A stretch of 64,000 nucleotides of DNA from Chitinophaga eiseniae (GCF_900167135.1 NZ_FUWZ01000001.1:1846336-1910335), one strand, 5' to 3'; shown: positions 1-9,062, counted from the first letter of the stretch. The notes: generated from the sequence alone by a model not told the origin. Numbers and translations: made by a program.

Positions 1-49
1 TGCCGGCGCCGGCCTGGTGTTTGAAGTAGAATATGTGATAGAAAATTAA
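1..49 (+). CDS. C-terminal end of a truncated plus-strand gene
   Basis: An open frame runs from the window edge (first full codon at base 2) to a TAA at 47-49 and encodes the tail AGAGLVFEVEYVIEN. The hydrophobic-acidic beta-strand pattern LVFEVEY is compatible with the last strand of an FKBP-like or other beta domain, but 15 residues cannot identify a family. A perfect 14-bp hairpin about 105 bases downstream fits the end of a transcription unit. The gene is cut by the window, so its start and function are unknown. Confidence 0.35.
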   Translation, partial: AGAGLVFEVEYVIEN

Positions 50-154
50 TCAGATGCATTTAAATCACGGCCAGCAAGGGGTAGAGAAAGATTAATCAAT
101 TTTTCTTAGAATATACTGCCGTATAAAATTGAAGCAGCCGCCTCTCGCTTTGTA

Positions 155-189
155 ATGCCCCCAAAAAGCTGAACACTTTTTGGGGGCAT
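155..189. terminator. Perfect 14-bp hairpin, probable bidirectional terminator
   Basis: The arms ATGCCCCCAAAAAG (155-168) and CTTTTTGGGGGCAT (176-189) pair perfectly around a 7-base loop. The A-rich foot of one arm and T-rich foot of the other give a U-tract in either direction. It lies between the gene ending at 49 and the convergent S8 peptidase gene whose stop is at 230, so it can end both transcripts. Confidence 0.7.
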
Positions 190-229
190 AGTAGCTTAGG
201 ACGATTTCTTTTTATTCTGCCGAAGATGA

Positions 230-1717
230 TCAATTTCTTTTCGCGGTGGCAGACAATCCTGTTGCCAGCAACGATTCAATGGCAGCTTTTATATTGGGTA
301 GTGGTCCTATGTGGCCGCCGGTGCCCTGCGGTGTACCGGTATTGATCAGGAGGTTCCGGATGGCTGCCGGTGACAATACGGTGCCATTGTGTGCCTTATA
401 CCACGATTGCACCGCCACTACTGCGGAGGCGACGATCGGGGTGGCGGAGGAGGTGCCTGCAAAATCCTTGGAGTAGGTAGCATTGATGCCGCCGTTATAC
501 AGGGAGCCGTACCCGGCGCTGACTACGGTCCAGTCTCCCCAGCCCTGCAGATGTACTTTACTGCCATAGGAGGAGAAGCTTGCTTTGTTTCGTTGTGACC
601 TGGTGCCTGCGCCAACAATGATAGCGCCGTTGTCGCCCCGGGCGCGGTAACTGGCGTAATAGGCGCCGTCGAGGTCCTGGTTGCCGTTGCCGGCGGCAGC
701 CACGATGATGATGCCGGAGTCGGTGGCTGTTTTGGTGATGTCCCACACGGCCTGGTTAAAATCGGCAGGTACATACTGCCCGCCCTGGCCGCCGGTCTGC
801 ATTTCATACAGGAACACATCGCCCCGGCGCAGCCGCTGCAGTCCGGCCGCAATACCTGCCGGTCTGCCGCTGACCCGTTCTGAGATGACGTAACAACTGT
901 CGGCGCCGTATACCATGCCGGTCACGCCGAAGCCATTGTTTTTCGCCATCAGGATACTGGCAACTGCGGTGCCATGGTCTTTGAACTGATCGTCCGGTGG
1001 CGGCAGTACCTCACGGATGCGGGAGCCGGTCAGGTCTTCATGGTTTTTGTTGTACCCCCATTCAATGTCGGCGATACGGATACCGGCGCCGGTTACACCG
1101 ATAGACCAGGCGTAGGCGGCGTTGATGCCGCGCACGCTGGGATCGGAGGCATCGACGTCGTTTTTGTAGTACTGCTGGCTGCTGAAGTCTGGCGTGGGCG
1201 GCGGCGGTGGTGTTACCGGTTCCATCGCTGCATACTCTACGATGTCCAGCTGTTCAAAAGCATTGGCGAGTTCCAGTACAGCTGCGGGAGACAAGCCCGG
1301 AGCTTCTTTTACGTACAGCAGTCCCCTGAAAGCATAACGATCGAACAGGCCGGGGGCAGGTGCGGCCTGACGTCCCTGCTTCATCGCCGTTTTCTCTTCG
1401 GGGCTGAGCGGGATGGCCTGTTCGTATGTGTATGCCTGTACGTTACCCGCATTGCGGCTCCACGTTTTGGCCGTCGCTGGCGTCTGTCGTGCAGCGAACA
1501 CGGGTTGATTTTTTTCAATGTCCCTGATGGCGGTGGCTTTGAATTTGACGAGCAGCCGGTACTCATGGACACCCGGTAGCAGCTGATTCTGGCCTTTCAG
1601 GCCAATGGAAGGGGAAGTGTTTTCTGTGGGTTGACTGGCAGGCAGTTCCTGCGCTTTCTTGGTACACGCGGCCATAGTGAGGCCCACGGCGAGGATGAAA
1701 CATAGACGCGTTTTCAT
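230..1717 (-). CDS. S8 family serine peptidase, lipoprotein
   Basis: This is a secreted subtilisin-like peptidase of about 495 residues. The chosen start (1715-1717) gives a lipoprotein signal peptide, MKTRLCFILAVGLTMAAC, with the lipobox Cys at about residue 18; an upstream in-frame ATG would spoil that signal. Residues about 40-180 look like a prodomain, followed by a Pro-rich hinge (VTPPPPPTP). The subtilase triad is visible: Asp217 in the IADIEWG context, His248 in KDHGTAVAS, and Ser423 in AGTSSATP. The oxyanion Asn lies in VAAAGNGN. The family cleaves proteins by Ser-His-Asp chemistry. This one is probably anchored in the envelope or at the cell surface. The gene stands alone, convergent to the truncated gene at the window edge. 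Substrate is unknown. Confidence 0.9.
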   Translation of the reverse strand: MKTRLCFILAVGLTMAACTKKAQELPASQPTENTSPSIGLKGQNQLLPGVHEYRLLVKFKATAIRDIEKNQPVFAARQTPATAKTWSRNAGNVQAYTYEQAIPLSPEEKTAMKQGRQAAPAPGLFDRYAFRGLLYVKEAPGLSPAAVLELANAFEQLDIVEYAAMEPVTPPPPPTPDFSSQQYYKNDVDASDPSVRGINAAYAWSIGVTGAGIRIADIEWGYNKNHEDLTGSRIREVLPPPDDQFKDHGTAVASILMAKNNGFGVTGMVYGADSCYVISERVSGRPAGIAAGLQRLRRGDVFLYEMQTGGQGGQYVPADFNQAVWDITKTATDSGIIIVAAAGNGNQDLDGAYYASYRARGDNGAIIVGAGTRSQRNKASFSSYGSKVHLQGWGDWTVVSAGYGSLYNGGINATYSKDFAGTSSATPIVASAVVAVQSWYKAHNGTVLSPAAIRNLLINTGTPQGTGGHIGPLPNIKAAIESLLATGLSATAKRN

Positions 1718-2003
1718 GTTGGTTTTTTTTATAGGTTGACAAATAAAAAAAGACAGGATTATCCGCACTGGCTACATACAGCGGGGCTTATCAGGATTGT
1801 TCACCGTACAGATATGGTTACCTGACAGTTGTCGATATATTGATGGCGGTAATGAAGTATAGTGTACCTTTAACAGCGGTTGGTTGGTGTTGAAAAATCT
1901 GTATTGATCTGACGGGTTATAATGAGTCTGTCGTTACGATCATGAATATACGGAATTCCGGTCATCTGCCAATCACTATGGTCTATAAAAAACAAACGTA
2001 AAC

Positions 2004-2510
2004 ATGCCTGCTTTATATGAAGACGGGGGTATCCTCGTTCGTGAATTTTTGCCGGATGAACTGGATGTGTTCCTGGTGTTATTTGAAGATCCGGCGGTGA
2101 CACAGTACCTGCCGGTAGTTAGCCCCGAACGTTACAGGGAGTTGTTCCAGACAGCGCAGGAGGATTATCGTAAAGGACTGTTTGGCCGCTGGGGTATCTG
2201 GGACGTTGCTTCCGGCGACTTCATCGGGACTTGTCTGGTACGGCCATTTGTGGAGGTGCCGGACCAACTGGAAATCGGTTATACGTTGGCGCGGGCCTAC
2301 TGGGGGAAAGGCATTGCCACTACTGTCGCTAAAATGCTGGTGGACTACTGTTTTAACCAAACGGTTGTAAAAGAGGTGGTAGCGCTGACGGACCTGGATA
2401 ATGTTGGTTCACAAAAGGTGCTGCTGAAAGCAGGCTTCAGCCGCTCGCCGCGTAATATAAGAAGGGAGGGAGAGGAACTGGCGTATTTCGTCATACATCG
2501 TCCTGCGTAA
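2004..2510 (+). CDS. GNAT family N-acetyltransferase (RimJ/RimL-like)
   Basis: The 168-residue product has the layout of the RimJ/RimL branch of GNAT acetyltransferases. It shows an N-terminal strand ILVREFLPDELDVF, a GNAT core with IGYTLARAYWGKGIATTVAKM around residues 90-112 (the R/Q-x-x-G-x-G/A acetyl-CoA loop), and the late segment ALTDLDNVGSQKVLLKAGF, typical of motif B. Family members transfer acetyl from acetyl-CoA to an amine on a protein N-terminus, antibiotic or metabolite; the acceptor cannot be read from sequence. It is monocistronic, with about 290 bases of non-coding DNA upstream and 276 downstream in which I see no gene. Confidence 0.9.
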   Translation: MPALYEDGGILVREFLPDELDVFLVLFEDPAVTQYLPVVSPERYRELFQTAQEDYRKGLFGRWGIWDVASGDFIGTCLVRPFVEVPDQLEIGYTLARAYWGKGIATTVAKMLVDYCFNQTVVKEVVALTDLDNVGSQKVLLKAGFSRSPRNIRREGEELAYFVIHRPA

Positions 2511-2786
2511 TTGCCGTTTATTGCAGTGTACGGCGACATGCTAATCGTTCCGGCCTCCGCGTCACGAAACGGGCGATATCACAACACAGTTGTAGAAGCA
2601 CTGCAACAATGGAGACTCTTTTTGATGGGCCTGCCATCACTCACGCGACAGCGTAAACGAAAATAAATAACATTGGTATTCAGTGGGATAAGGGGGAGCA
2701 GGCATGCAAGGGGCCGTCTCCTCTGGCATGGATTGGGAAAATCTGTTCATAAAGCGACGATCATTTCTAACCTTAAATTTTTTGTT

Positions 2787-3034
2787 ATGAATAAAGACAA
2801 AGAAAAGGACATTGATCAGCAATCAAATCCATCTTTTACCAAGGAAGATTTATTGGGCAAGCAGGAGCAGTCAGAACCAGCGGAACAGCAGGGACTGTTG
2901 CTGCTATGGGAGTTTCTTCATTCCTGCATTGCCTGAGAAAGAAACATACCGGGCTGTTTGTGGGGCAATGGGTCGCCCCGCTCTTGTTGTTTGGCATTTA
3001 TAACAAGATCGTTAAAACACAGGGACATGACTGA
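2787..3034 (+). pseudogene. Small membrane protein gene interrupted by a frameshift
   Basis: From ATG 2787 the frame encodes a charged N-terminus (MNKDKEKDIDQQSNPSF and onward to SEPAEQQG) but then runs into a short tail and TGA at 2934-2936. A different frame covering about 2882-3034 continues sensibly as GTAGTVAAMGVSSFLHCLRK, then a hydrophobic segment VGQWVAPLLLFGIYNKIV and the tail KTQGHD, ending at 3032-3034. Joined across a frameshift near 2880-2895, the two parts give one protein of about 80 residues with a charged cytoplasmic head and one membrane segment. The break may be a real mutation, a sequencing error, or recoding. No family was recognised. Confidence 0.5.
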
Positions 3035-3113
3035 CAGATGGGGAAGGGTTATGTTCTTTGGAACGATGTTGTTATAAGATCAGGGCCGCCTTTCAGCCGC
3101 GGCCTTGTGTTTG

Positions 3114-5552
3114 TTATTCAGGAATATCGAGTCCGGCGTCGAGGGCCTGTTGTTCGTATTTCTGTGCCATAGCTTCATCTTTTACATCCTCGTTGTATAG
3201 ATACATCCGGCGTAGTTCCAGCGTGGCATCTTCCATGCCGAAGTCTATTGCTTTCATATAATGTGAAAGCGCTTTGCGCGGGTCGCCTTTTACGCCCTGG
3301 CCCAGTTCGTATAGCCGTGCCATATTAAAAGCGCAGTAAGCGTCTTTGTTTTTTATGCCGCTGCGATAAGCATCGACCGCGCTTTTATAATCTTCTGTCG
3401 CTTCTGACAGCGTGCCCACGTAGTTGTAACAGTCGATCCCAAACCGGCTTGCATATACGAAATGTTTCAGCGCCAGCTGATCGTCTTTGATTACTTTGAC
3501 ACCTTCATAATATAACACCCCGAGGTTGTAGTGCGCATGGGGGATATGCTGGGAGGCTGAATGGTGGTACAGTTCCAGCGCCTTGCGGATGTCAGGGGAG
3601 GTGCCGATGCCGTGCTGGTAGCAGTTGCCCAGCCCGTTGGCGGCATGCGGGGAGCCGGCGGCCACACCACGGGAGTACCAGTCGAAAGCAGCTATGTCAT
3701 CAACATAACCCTCAACGGTCTCGTGGATAAAGCCGAGGTCGTTCATCGCATCTTTCTGGCCCTGGGCAGCAGCGGCTTTAAACAGGCGGATGGCTTCGTC
3801 GTATTGTTGGGCCTCCAACGCCTTGTCTCCCTGCTCATACAGCATGTCGGCAGGAAGTTCGTCACCGGCCAGCGGAAGGAGAGCCGCTACCAGCTCCTCT
3901 GTATAACGGTAACGGTTATCCTTGAGATGCGTAGCGATGGCTGCAGCTGTGAGAGGAGTAACCTTGCCTTCGTGATTAATGGTGAAAGCGCTTTCCCCGT
4001 TAACAGCAATGGTTTCCCACTCGTTGGTATTATGCCAGGTGAAATCCCGGGAGATGATATCATATACCGGCGGTATCAATATATTGTACTGTGCAACAAA
4101 CAGTCCTTCCTTGCCTTGTTGTGTGAGCAGGCAGGTATATCCTTCTGTCAGTTCAATGTTGACAGGAGACAACGGGACTACCCAGCCTTTATACGCGGAA
4201 TAGATACCATACTGCCTGCCCTGCCGGGCGATGACGGCGCCATTCATCACTGCTTCCAGTTCATCATATTGGACAGGTAGCAGTTCTTTGCCTTCCATGG
4301 TAAAGAGGCCGCATTGTTGTTTGGGTTTGCGACGGATGTATATAAAAATGGAATCGCCCAGGCAGGTGCCGCCCCAGCTGACTTCGTCGATGCTGTCGTC
4401 GCCGATGCGGGTAAAGTGCGATGTATAGTAGTGTTTGATGTTCGTGTCGAGGTGGCGGGCGGCGATGATTTTCGCATCCAGGAAGTTATGCTCTTCTATG
4501 TCTTCTGCGAAGGCAAAGGGCAGCAGCTGATTACCTGCCGCGTCCACAACGCCGTGGCGGCCATTGCGGGCCACAATAAAACGTAACGGCGCATCGGAAA
4601 GATACAGGACATCGTCGTAACCAGCATCTGGCAGCGGGTTGCCGGGGAGTACGATGTAGCACAGGTCGCCGCATTTTACGATCGCCCGGCCGTATTGCAC
4701 GTCGTAGGCCATGTCATACGCCAGCCCTGAAACGAGGCGCCCTTGCCGGTCTGCGTATCCCCACTTATTGTCCCGCCGCACGAGGGCGAAGTTTTCATTC
4801 TCCGGGAAACTAAATACTTCATCATACTCGGCGGGGACCACCACGTTGCCCTCTATTTTGAGGCCGACAAGGCCATTTTCAGAGAACGTTTCCTGGCCGG
4901 AGGTGTCTTCATAAGGCTCGTAGTAACCGGACCGGATAACGTCCCAGCCATGGCCATAAACGCTGCAGCTGAAAAATTCCCGGAAGCTGCCGAATCGATA
5001 GGGGTTGTCCTGCACGTCAGGACACTCGTTGAGCAACAGCGGGTCATTGGCGGCGATGGCCGCTTCGATGGCGGCGTTGGTAAGCCGGATATCTTCCAGT
5101 AGTTCTGCGGCCTGTGTTTCATGCGGCTCGTCGCTCATATTAAACACATCCCAGGCGTCGAGATGGAAGCCGTCATTCACGATTTTTGTATCGAGGAAGT
5201 TGAAGATATTTTGTTTGTCCACCCGGAAGGCCTCGGGGTTGTCGGTCAGCCTGGCGGCATGGGTATCGATAAAATCGTAGAACCTTTTCAGCGCGGCAAT
5301 ACCCTCCGGAGCATGGGCGTAGATACCGCCGGCCTGCCCGTTATACGCGGGTGTGCCCAGATACGGTCTGCCGGAAAATAAAGGATGCAGGAAAAAGGGA
5401 AACTCATATTTCCATTCCATCATGGCAATGCTGTTGGGGTCATCATTGCCGATAACCGGCAAAAGGCTTTCCAGCGACCCGTCGGCCGGCATCTCCGGGA
5501 CCGGGCGGTTTACTTCGTTGTTCAGGTTGTAGAGGTAGATACGGTGCGACAT
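3114..5552 (-). CDS. Large WG-repeat and Sel1-repeat protein
   Basis: This protein of about 812 residues (start chosen at MSHRIYLYNLNN; an ATG 30 bases upstream is possible) has no signal peptide and is probably cytoplasmic. Residues about 1-220 form an N-terminal domain rich in aromatic and acidic residues that I do not recognise. Residues about 225-500 carry degenerate WG beta repeats, for example GLVGLKIEGNVVVPAEYDEV and NKWGYADRQGRLV. From about 590 onward come Sel1/TPR-like helical repeats such as YDEAIRLFKAAAAQGQKDAM and DPRKALSHYMKAIDFGMEDA. Both repeat types are protein-interaction scaffolds; no catalytic motif is visible. The combination of beta and helical repeats suggests an adaptor. 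It stands alone, divergent from the DUF4180 gene. Confidence 0.85.
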   Translation of the reverse strand: MSHRIYLYNLNNEVNRPVPEMPADGSLESLLPVIGNDDPNSIAMMEWKYEFPFFLHPLFSGRPYLGTPAYNGQAGGIYAHAPEGIAALKRFYDFIDTHAARLTDNPEAFRVDKQNIFNFLDTKIVNDGFHLDAWDVFNMSDEPHETQAAELLEDIRLTNAAIEAAIAANDPLLLNECPDVQDNPYRFGSFREFFSCSVYGHGWDVIRSGYYEPYEDTSGQETFSENGLVGLKIEGNVVVPAEYDEVFSFPENENFALVRRDNKWGYADRQGRLVSGLAYDMAYDVQYGRAIVKCGDLCYIVLPGNPLPDAGYDDVLYLSDAPLRFIVARNGRHGVVDAAGNQLLPFAFAEDIEEHNFLDAKIIAARHLDTNIKHYYTSHFTRIGDDSIDEVSWGGTCLGDSIFIYIRRKPKQQCGLFTMEGKELLPVQYDELEAVMNGAVIARQGRQYGIYSAYKGWVVPLSPVNIELTEGYTCLLTQQGKEGLFVAQYNILIPPVYDIISRDFTWHNTNEWETIAVNGESAFTINHEGKVTPLTAAAIATHLKDNRYRYTEELVAALLPLAGDELPADMLYEQGDKALEAQQYDEAIRLFKAAAAQGQKDAMNDLGFIHETVEGYVDDIAAFDWYSRGVAAGSPHAANGLGNCYQHGIGTSPDIRKALELYHHSASQHIPHAHYNLGVLYYEGVKVIKDDQLALKHFVYASRFGIDCYNYVGTLSEATEDYKSAVDAYRSGIKNKDAYCAFNMARLYELGQGVKGDPRKALSHYMKAIDFGMEDATLELRRMYLYNEDVKDEAMAQKYEQQALDAGLDIPE

Positions 5553-5675
5553 GACACAATCATTATTTTTTCTTTCGGCCATGGTGGCCTGTCGGTTAAC
5601 AAACAGGCAAGTTGGCGTATTTTAGGGCATCTTCCAAAAAAAATCTATCTTGGCCACTGTTAAAACCGAAATAAG

Positions 5676-6038
5676 ATGACCCTGGCTATTCACGAAACCG
5701 GCAATGTACGCGTAGCAGAAGTAATTTCAGACGATATCCTGGTCCATAATCCCGACGAAGCCCTGCAGCTGATTGTCGATGTTTATTACCAGGATTTCGA
5801 CAAGATGATTATACACGAAAAAAATATTATCCCCGATTTCTTTGACCTGAAAACCGGTATCGCCGGCGAGGTGCTGCAGAAATTCATTAACTACAAAATG
5901 CGGGTAAGTATTGTCGGGTCTTTCGAAAAATACCCCGGCAAAAGCATCCGTGATTTCATCTATGAAAGCAATAAAGGAAGCCATGTGAACTTTATGTCAA
6001 CGGTTGAACTGGCGGTAGAGAAGATGGGGAAGGCATAG
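5676..6038 (+). CDS. DUF4180 domain-containing protein
   Basis: The 120-residue product matches the DUF4180 pattern across its length. It begins with a beta strand (MTLAIHETGNVRVAEVISDD), has the central segment YYQDFDKMIIHEKNIIPDFF followed by DLKTGIAGEVLQKFINYKMR, and ends with VGSFEKYPGKSIRDFIYESN. The family is small, cytoplasmic and uncharacterised; members often sit beside acetyltransferase or regulator genes. The fold resembles STAS-like anti-sigma antagonist domains (alternating strands and helices with a conserved FFDL/SG turn), which is my inference. Its own promoter should lie in the 123-base gap to the divergent WG/Sel1 gene. Confidence 0.85.
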   Translation: MTLAIHETGNVRVAEVISDDILVHNPDEALQLIVDVYYQDFDKMIIHEKNIIPDFFDLKTGIAGEVLQKFINYKMRVSIVGSFEKYPGKSIRDFIYESNKGSHVNFMSTVELAVEKMGKA

Positions 6039-6237
6039 AGAAACGATAGCAAAGTTAAATACCTTCCATTGGAGCTGAACTACTATAAAGTACCATACAA
6101 AAATAAATGATAAAGGTGACTACCGGTTAGATGACAACTTGTAAACGATAAAGAGCTACGATGGAATTTTACGAATAAGTGTTTAGATGCTGATTGGATG
6201 ATGAATACTTGTTTGAATTAAGGAGGTAACGTTACCC

Positions 6238-6654
6238 ATGAATAATCAAACCGCCAATATTTTACATAGAATAAATCGGTCACTCCCTTATCTTTTCTTT
6301 GGCGCGTTGATTTGTATGGGTATCGGTTATTGGATAATGCAGTATAGATTGAAGCAGCATTATGTACTGACTGTAGGGACAGTATTGGAGTACAACATTA
6401 ATTCCAGAGGCCCTGGAGGTACGGTAAAGTATGCTTACAAGGTAAAAGGCAAATTGTATTATAGCAGCAATCCATACCCTGAGATTCACCGCTCAGGAAA
6501 AGATAGCATTGTTGGCAAGCAATTCCCGGTTGCTTATGATACTGCAGATGTAGACAACAGTCGGATATTAATTACAACTAAAAGGTTTAAAGAATTTTCT
6601 ATTCCCTTCCCCGACAGTCTGCTTTGGATCGAAGATTATGAAACCGATTGGTAA
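6238..6654 (+). CDS. Membrane-anchored hypothetical protein, DUF3592-like
   Basis: The 138-residue product has one N-terminal membrane segment (LPYLFFGALICMGIGYWIMQY, residues about 16-36). A predicted beta domain follows, containing VGTVLEYNINSRGPGGTVKY and AYKVKGKLYYSS. This layout resembles DUF3592-type proteins, in which a small beta domain follows a membrane anchor. A GGAGG-like stretch (aaggaggtaac) sits about 9 bases upstream of the ATG, which is unusually Shine-Dalgarno-like for Bacteroidota and supports this start. Function is unknown, and the neighbours give no clue. Confidence 0.75.
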   Translation: MNNQTANILHRINRSLPYLFFGALICMGIGYWIMQYRLKQHYVLTVGTVLEYNINSRGPGGTVKYAYKVKGKLYYSSNPYPEIHRSGKDSIVGKQFPVAYDTADVDNSRILITTKRFKEFSIPFPDSLLWIEDYETDW

Positions 6655-6788
6655 CATTTCCCTTAACACTAAATAACACTCCACACCCCACTCTGGCACG
6701 CTTTTATCATTATTACCCCTAAAGGAACCTTTACCGCTGCAGGGTTGAAGGGAGCCGCCAATACATCACAACAAAAAGCTTTACGACG

Positions 6789-6926
6789 ATGAAAACATTA
6801 AAATTTCTCGTCCTGGCGTTGGTGTTGGTAGGGGGATTGACCAGCTGCCTGGTAGTCCATGACCGGCCGGGATATTATCACCGCCCGCATTACCATCACC
6901 ATCACTACGGACATTGGTACCGATGA
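6789..6926 (+). CDS. Small His/Tyr-rich lipoprotein
   Basis: A 45-residue frame starts at ATG 6789. It encodes the signal peptide MKTLKFLVLALVLVGGLTSC with a lipobox Cys at residue 20. The mature part is only about 26 residues and extremely rich in His, Tyr, Pro and Arg (YYHRPHYHHHHYGHWYR at its end). The clean lipoprotein signal on such a short frame argues that it is real. His clusters of this kind can bind transition metals; that role is an inference. Confidence 0.7.
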   Translation: MKTLKFLVLALVLVGGLTSCLVVHDRPGYYHRPHYHHHHYGHWYR

Positions 6927-7019
6927 CAAACATCAAAGGGGACACCGCGACCGGTTCCCCTTATTTAACCACCTTTTTTCTTATGCTTTTCTGAATAAAC
7001 AGAAACCAACCATTGATAA

Positions 7020-7307
7020 TTATAGCTTGCCTGACAGCGCTGTTCCCAGCGCTGTCTTTAATTCATGCTCAGACATTACGCCGGTATGGCGCCATATTTC
7101 CTGGCTATCCTGCATCAGCACGAGGGTGGGCACTGCCATAATATGAAAACGGCCTGCCAGATCTTCTTCCTGGTCAATATCAATACGGCTGACACGGAGC
7201 TGATCGCTCATGGTTGATTCCACCGCGTTAACGATGGGGGTCAGTACTTTGCAGGGATAACACCAGTTGGCGAAGAACTGCAGTAAAGTGGCGTGTTGCT
7301 GGCTCAT
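7020..7307 (-). CDS. Thioredoxin family protein
   Basis: A 95-residue cytoplasmic thioredoxin-fold protein. The redox motif is C16-Y-P-C19 within FFANWCYPCKVLTP, replacing the classical WCGPC. The later segment IDIDQEEDLAGRFHIMAVPTLVLM carries the conserved cis-Pro loop (VPT). Family members reduce disulfides or shuttle electrons. It lies 90 bases after the AraC-type gene on the same strand and near the rhodanese-type regulator, so a redox or sulfur-related group is plausible. The CYPC motif may shift redox potential relative to classical thioredoxin. Confidence 0.9.
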   Translation of the reverse strand: MSQQHATLLQFFANWCYPCKVLTPIVNAVESTMSDQLRVSRIDIDQEEDLAGRFHIMAVPTLVLMQDSQEIWRHTGVMSEHELKTALGTALSGKL

Positions 7308-7397
7308 ATCGTCTCGTTTTTATACCAGCAAAATTAGGGAGGACTGGTGGCGGAAGCATTACACGTTCCGCCGGACTTTTAGTACAAACGGCGGTTT

Positions 7398-8363
7398 TTA
7401 AACGCCGTCGTGCCGGTGCCCGTTGCGGTACTGTAATGGAGTAACGCCTGTTTGTTTTTTGAAGAACCGGCAAAAATAGGACTGGTCGGCAAAGTTGAGA
7501 TAATTGGCAATACCGGCGATGGTCTCGTTGCCTTGAATGAGCTGTGCTTTGGCTTCGGTGATCAGCTGCCGGTGGATGAAACTGCTGGCCGGGCTACCCG
7601 TAATTTCTTTGACGGTGTCGTTCAGGTGATGCGGATTCACGAACAGCAGTTTGGCGTAGTCAGTTACCAGTTTGTATTCCTGGAAATGTTTGGAGACGAG
7701 GTTTTTAAACGAGGCGACGAGCTGCTCTTTGCGGGGCAGGTGCGGGTCGTTGTCGCCCTGTTGTGACAGGAATATCCTTTCGGTTTCTATCAGCAGTACG
7801 TTAAGGTACAGTCTTACCAGCAGGTCGTCATTGAAAGTCTGCCGGTTGCAGTGCTCTTGCCGCAACTTGCTGAACAGCCCGGCTACCAGCGCGGATTCTT
7901 CGGAAGAGAGGCGGATAAACGGTTTTTTGTCGTGCTGGAAAAAAGGGTACTGGTGTAGCTTAACCTGATTTTTAAGACAGAGCAGAAAGTAGTCAGCATC
8001 AAAGATGCAGTGATAACCTTGCACATCGTCGCTCCAGTGGTGAATGGCATGCAACTGGTTCTCCGGGATGAAATAGAGCATTCCGGCATCGAAGGTGTAG
8101 GTGTTGTAGCCGATGGTTTCCTGTACGCTGCCGGCTGTCAGCAGTACCATGGAATAAAACTTACGGCGGGTGCCGGAAAACGTTTCGTTTTTGTGCAGTC
8201 GCTTCAGCTGTTCCAGTGTGGCGATCTCGAGAAAATTGCTGGTCTGTTTACGGGCAGTAGTATCACAGGCCTCGCAGAAAGAGTGCTCGGGGCTGGACAG
8301 GTATTCCTGTTTAAAATCGTACGGGTTGCTGACTTCCCGGAAAGTATTTTTCAGATAACTCAT
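7398..8363 (-). CDS. AraC family transcriptional regulator
   Basis: The 321-residue protein has a cupin-like sensor domain in its first half (ETIGYNTYTFDAGMLYFIPE followed by NQLHAIHHWSDD is the typical beta-barrel pattern). Two helix-turn-helix motifs lie at the C-terminus: YAKLLFVNPHHLNDTVKEIT, then IAGIANYLNFADQSYFCRFF with the family signature GVTPLQYR. It starts 4 bases after the ArsR-rhodanese stop, so the two are co-transcribed. Ligand and targets are unknown; adjacent genes such as the thioredoxin are likely candidates. Confidence 0.92.
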   Translation of the reverse strand: MSYLKNTFREVSNPYDFKQEYLSSPEHSFCEACDTTARKQTSNFLEIATLEQLKRLHKNETFSGTRRKFYSMVLLTAGSVQETIGYNTYTFDAGMLYFIPENQLHAIHHWSDDVQGYHCIFDADYFLLCLKNQVKLHQYPFFQHDKKPFIRLSSEESALVAGLFSKLRQEHCNRQTFNDDLLVRLYLNVLLIETERIFLSQQGDNDPHLPRKEQLVASFKNLVSKHFQEYKLVTDYAKLLFVNPHHLNDTVKEITGSPASSFIHRQLITEAKAQLIQGNETIAGIANYLNFADQSYFCRFFKKQTGVTPLQYRNGHRHDGV

Positions 8364-8367
8364 CTCC

Positions 8368-9039
8368 TTACATTGTCATGGTGGTAGGGTACCCTTTGAG
8401 GGCCCAATCCTTGTATCCGTCATCAAATTTTCTGGCTTTATAGCCTTGTTGTTTAAGCAGGGTGACTGCTTCTTCCACCAGCATACAGAGAGAGCCGCGA
8501 CAATAGGCTACGATCTCCTGTTTTTTGGACAGCTCGCGGATGCGCGCCTGCAGCTGGTCCAGCGGTATGGAGATGGCACGGTGTATGTGTCCGCGGTGAT
8601 ATTCATCTTCCGGCCTTACATCCAATACAATGACATCGCCGGCATGTACTTTCTCCAGCAGTTCTTCGGCGCTGACGGCGTCACCGTTATGATAACCCTT
8701 GCGGTAATCGTCGATCGCTTTTTTCACTTCGGTGTTATGCGTCATGCCCAGCTCGCGCAGCGATGCCCAGGCAGCGTATACGTTTTCGCCGGTCAACTGG
8801 TAGTAGATGTAATTGCCTTTGCGGCTGATGGCCACCAGTTGCGCATTTTTCAGCACCTGCAGGTGCTGGGAGGTGTTGGCGATGGTCATGCCTGTATAAC
8901 GGGCGATGGTCTCTACGGTGAAAGGTCCCTGCGCCAGCAAATCAATGATTTCCATACGATGCGGATTGCCCAGCGCCTTCGCGGTTTTGGCCAGCTCCAC
9001 ATAAACGGTGTCTTTGAATTTTCTCGCAGTCGTTTTCAT
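8368..9039 (-). CDS. ArsR-type regulator fused to a rhodanese domain
   Basis: A two-domain protein of about 223 residues. Residues about 1-100 form an ArsR winged helix (ALGNPHRMEIIDLLAQGPFT; TGMTIANTSQHLQVLKNAQL). Residues about 115-220 form a rhodanese domain with ILVRP-like strands (VIVLDVRPEDEYHRGHI) and the active-site loop YCRGSLC with Cys180. In known ArsR-rhodanese fusions the sulfurtransferase Cys is thought to couple sulfane sulfur or thiol state to DNA binding. The start at MKTTARKF is preferred over an ATG 9 bases upstream. A perfect 30-bp palindrome begins 23 bases upstream of this start and is the obvious autoregulatory operator. It is co-transcribed with the AraC-type gene. Confidence 0.92.
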   Translation of the reverse strand: MKTTARKFKDTVYVELAKTAKALGNPHRMEIIDLLAQGPFTVETIARYTGMTIANTSQHLQVLKNAQLVAISRKGNYIYYQLTGENVYAAWASLRELGMTHNTEVKKAIDDYRKGYHNGDAVSAEELLEKVHAGDVIVLDVRPEDEYHRGHIHRAISIPLDQLQARIRELSKKQEIVAYCRGSLCMLVEEAVTLLKQQGYKARKFDDGYKDWALKGYPTTMTM

Positions 9040-9062
9040 AAGCCACAAAAATACAGAAAATT

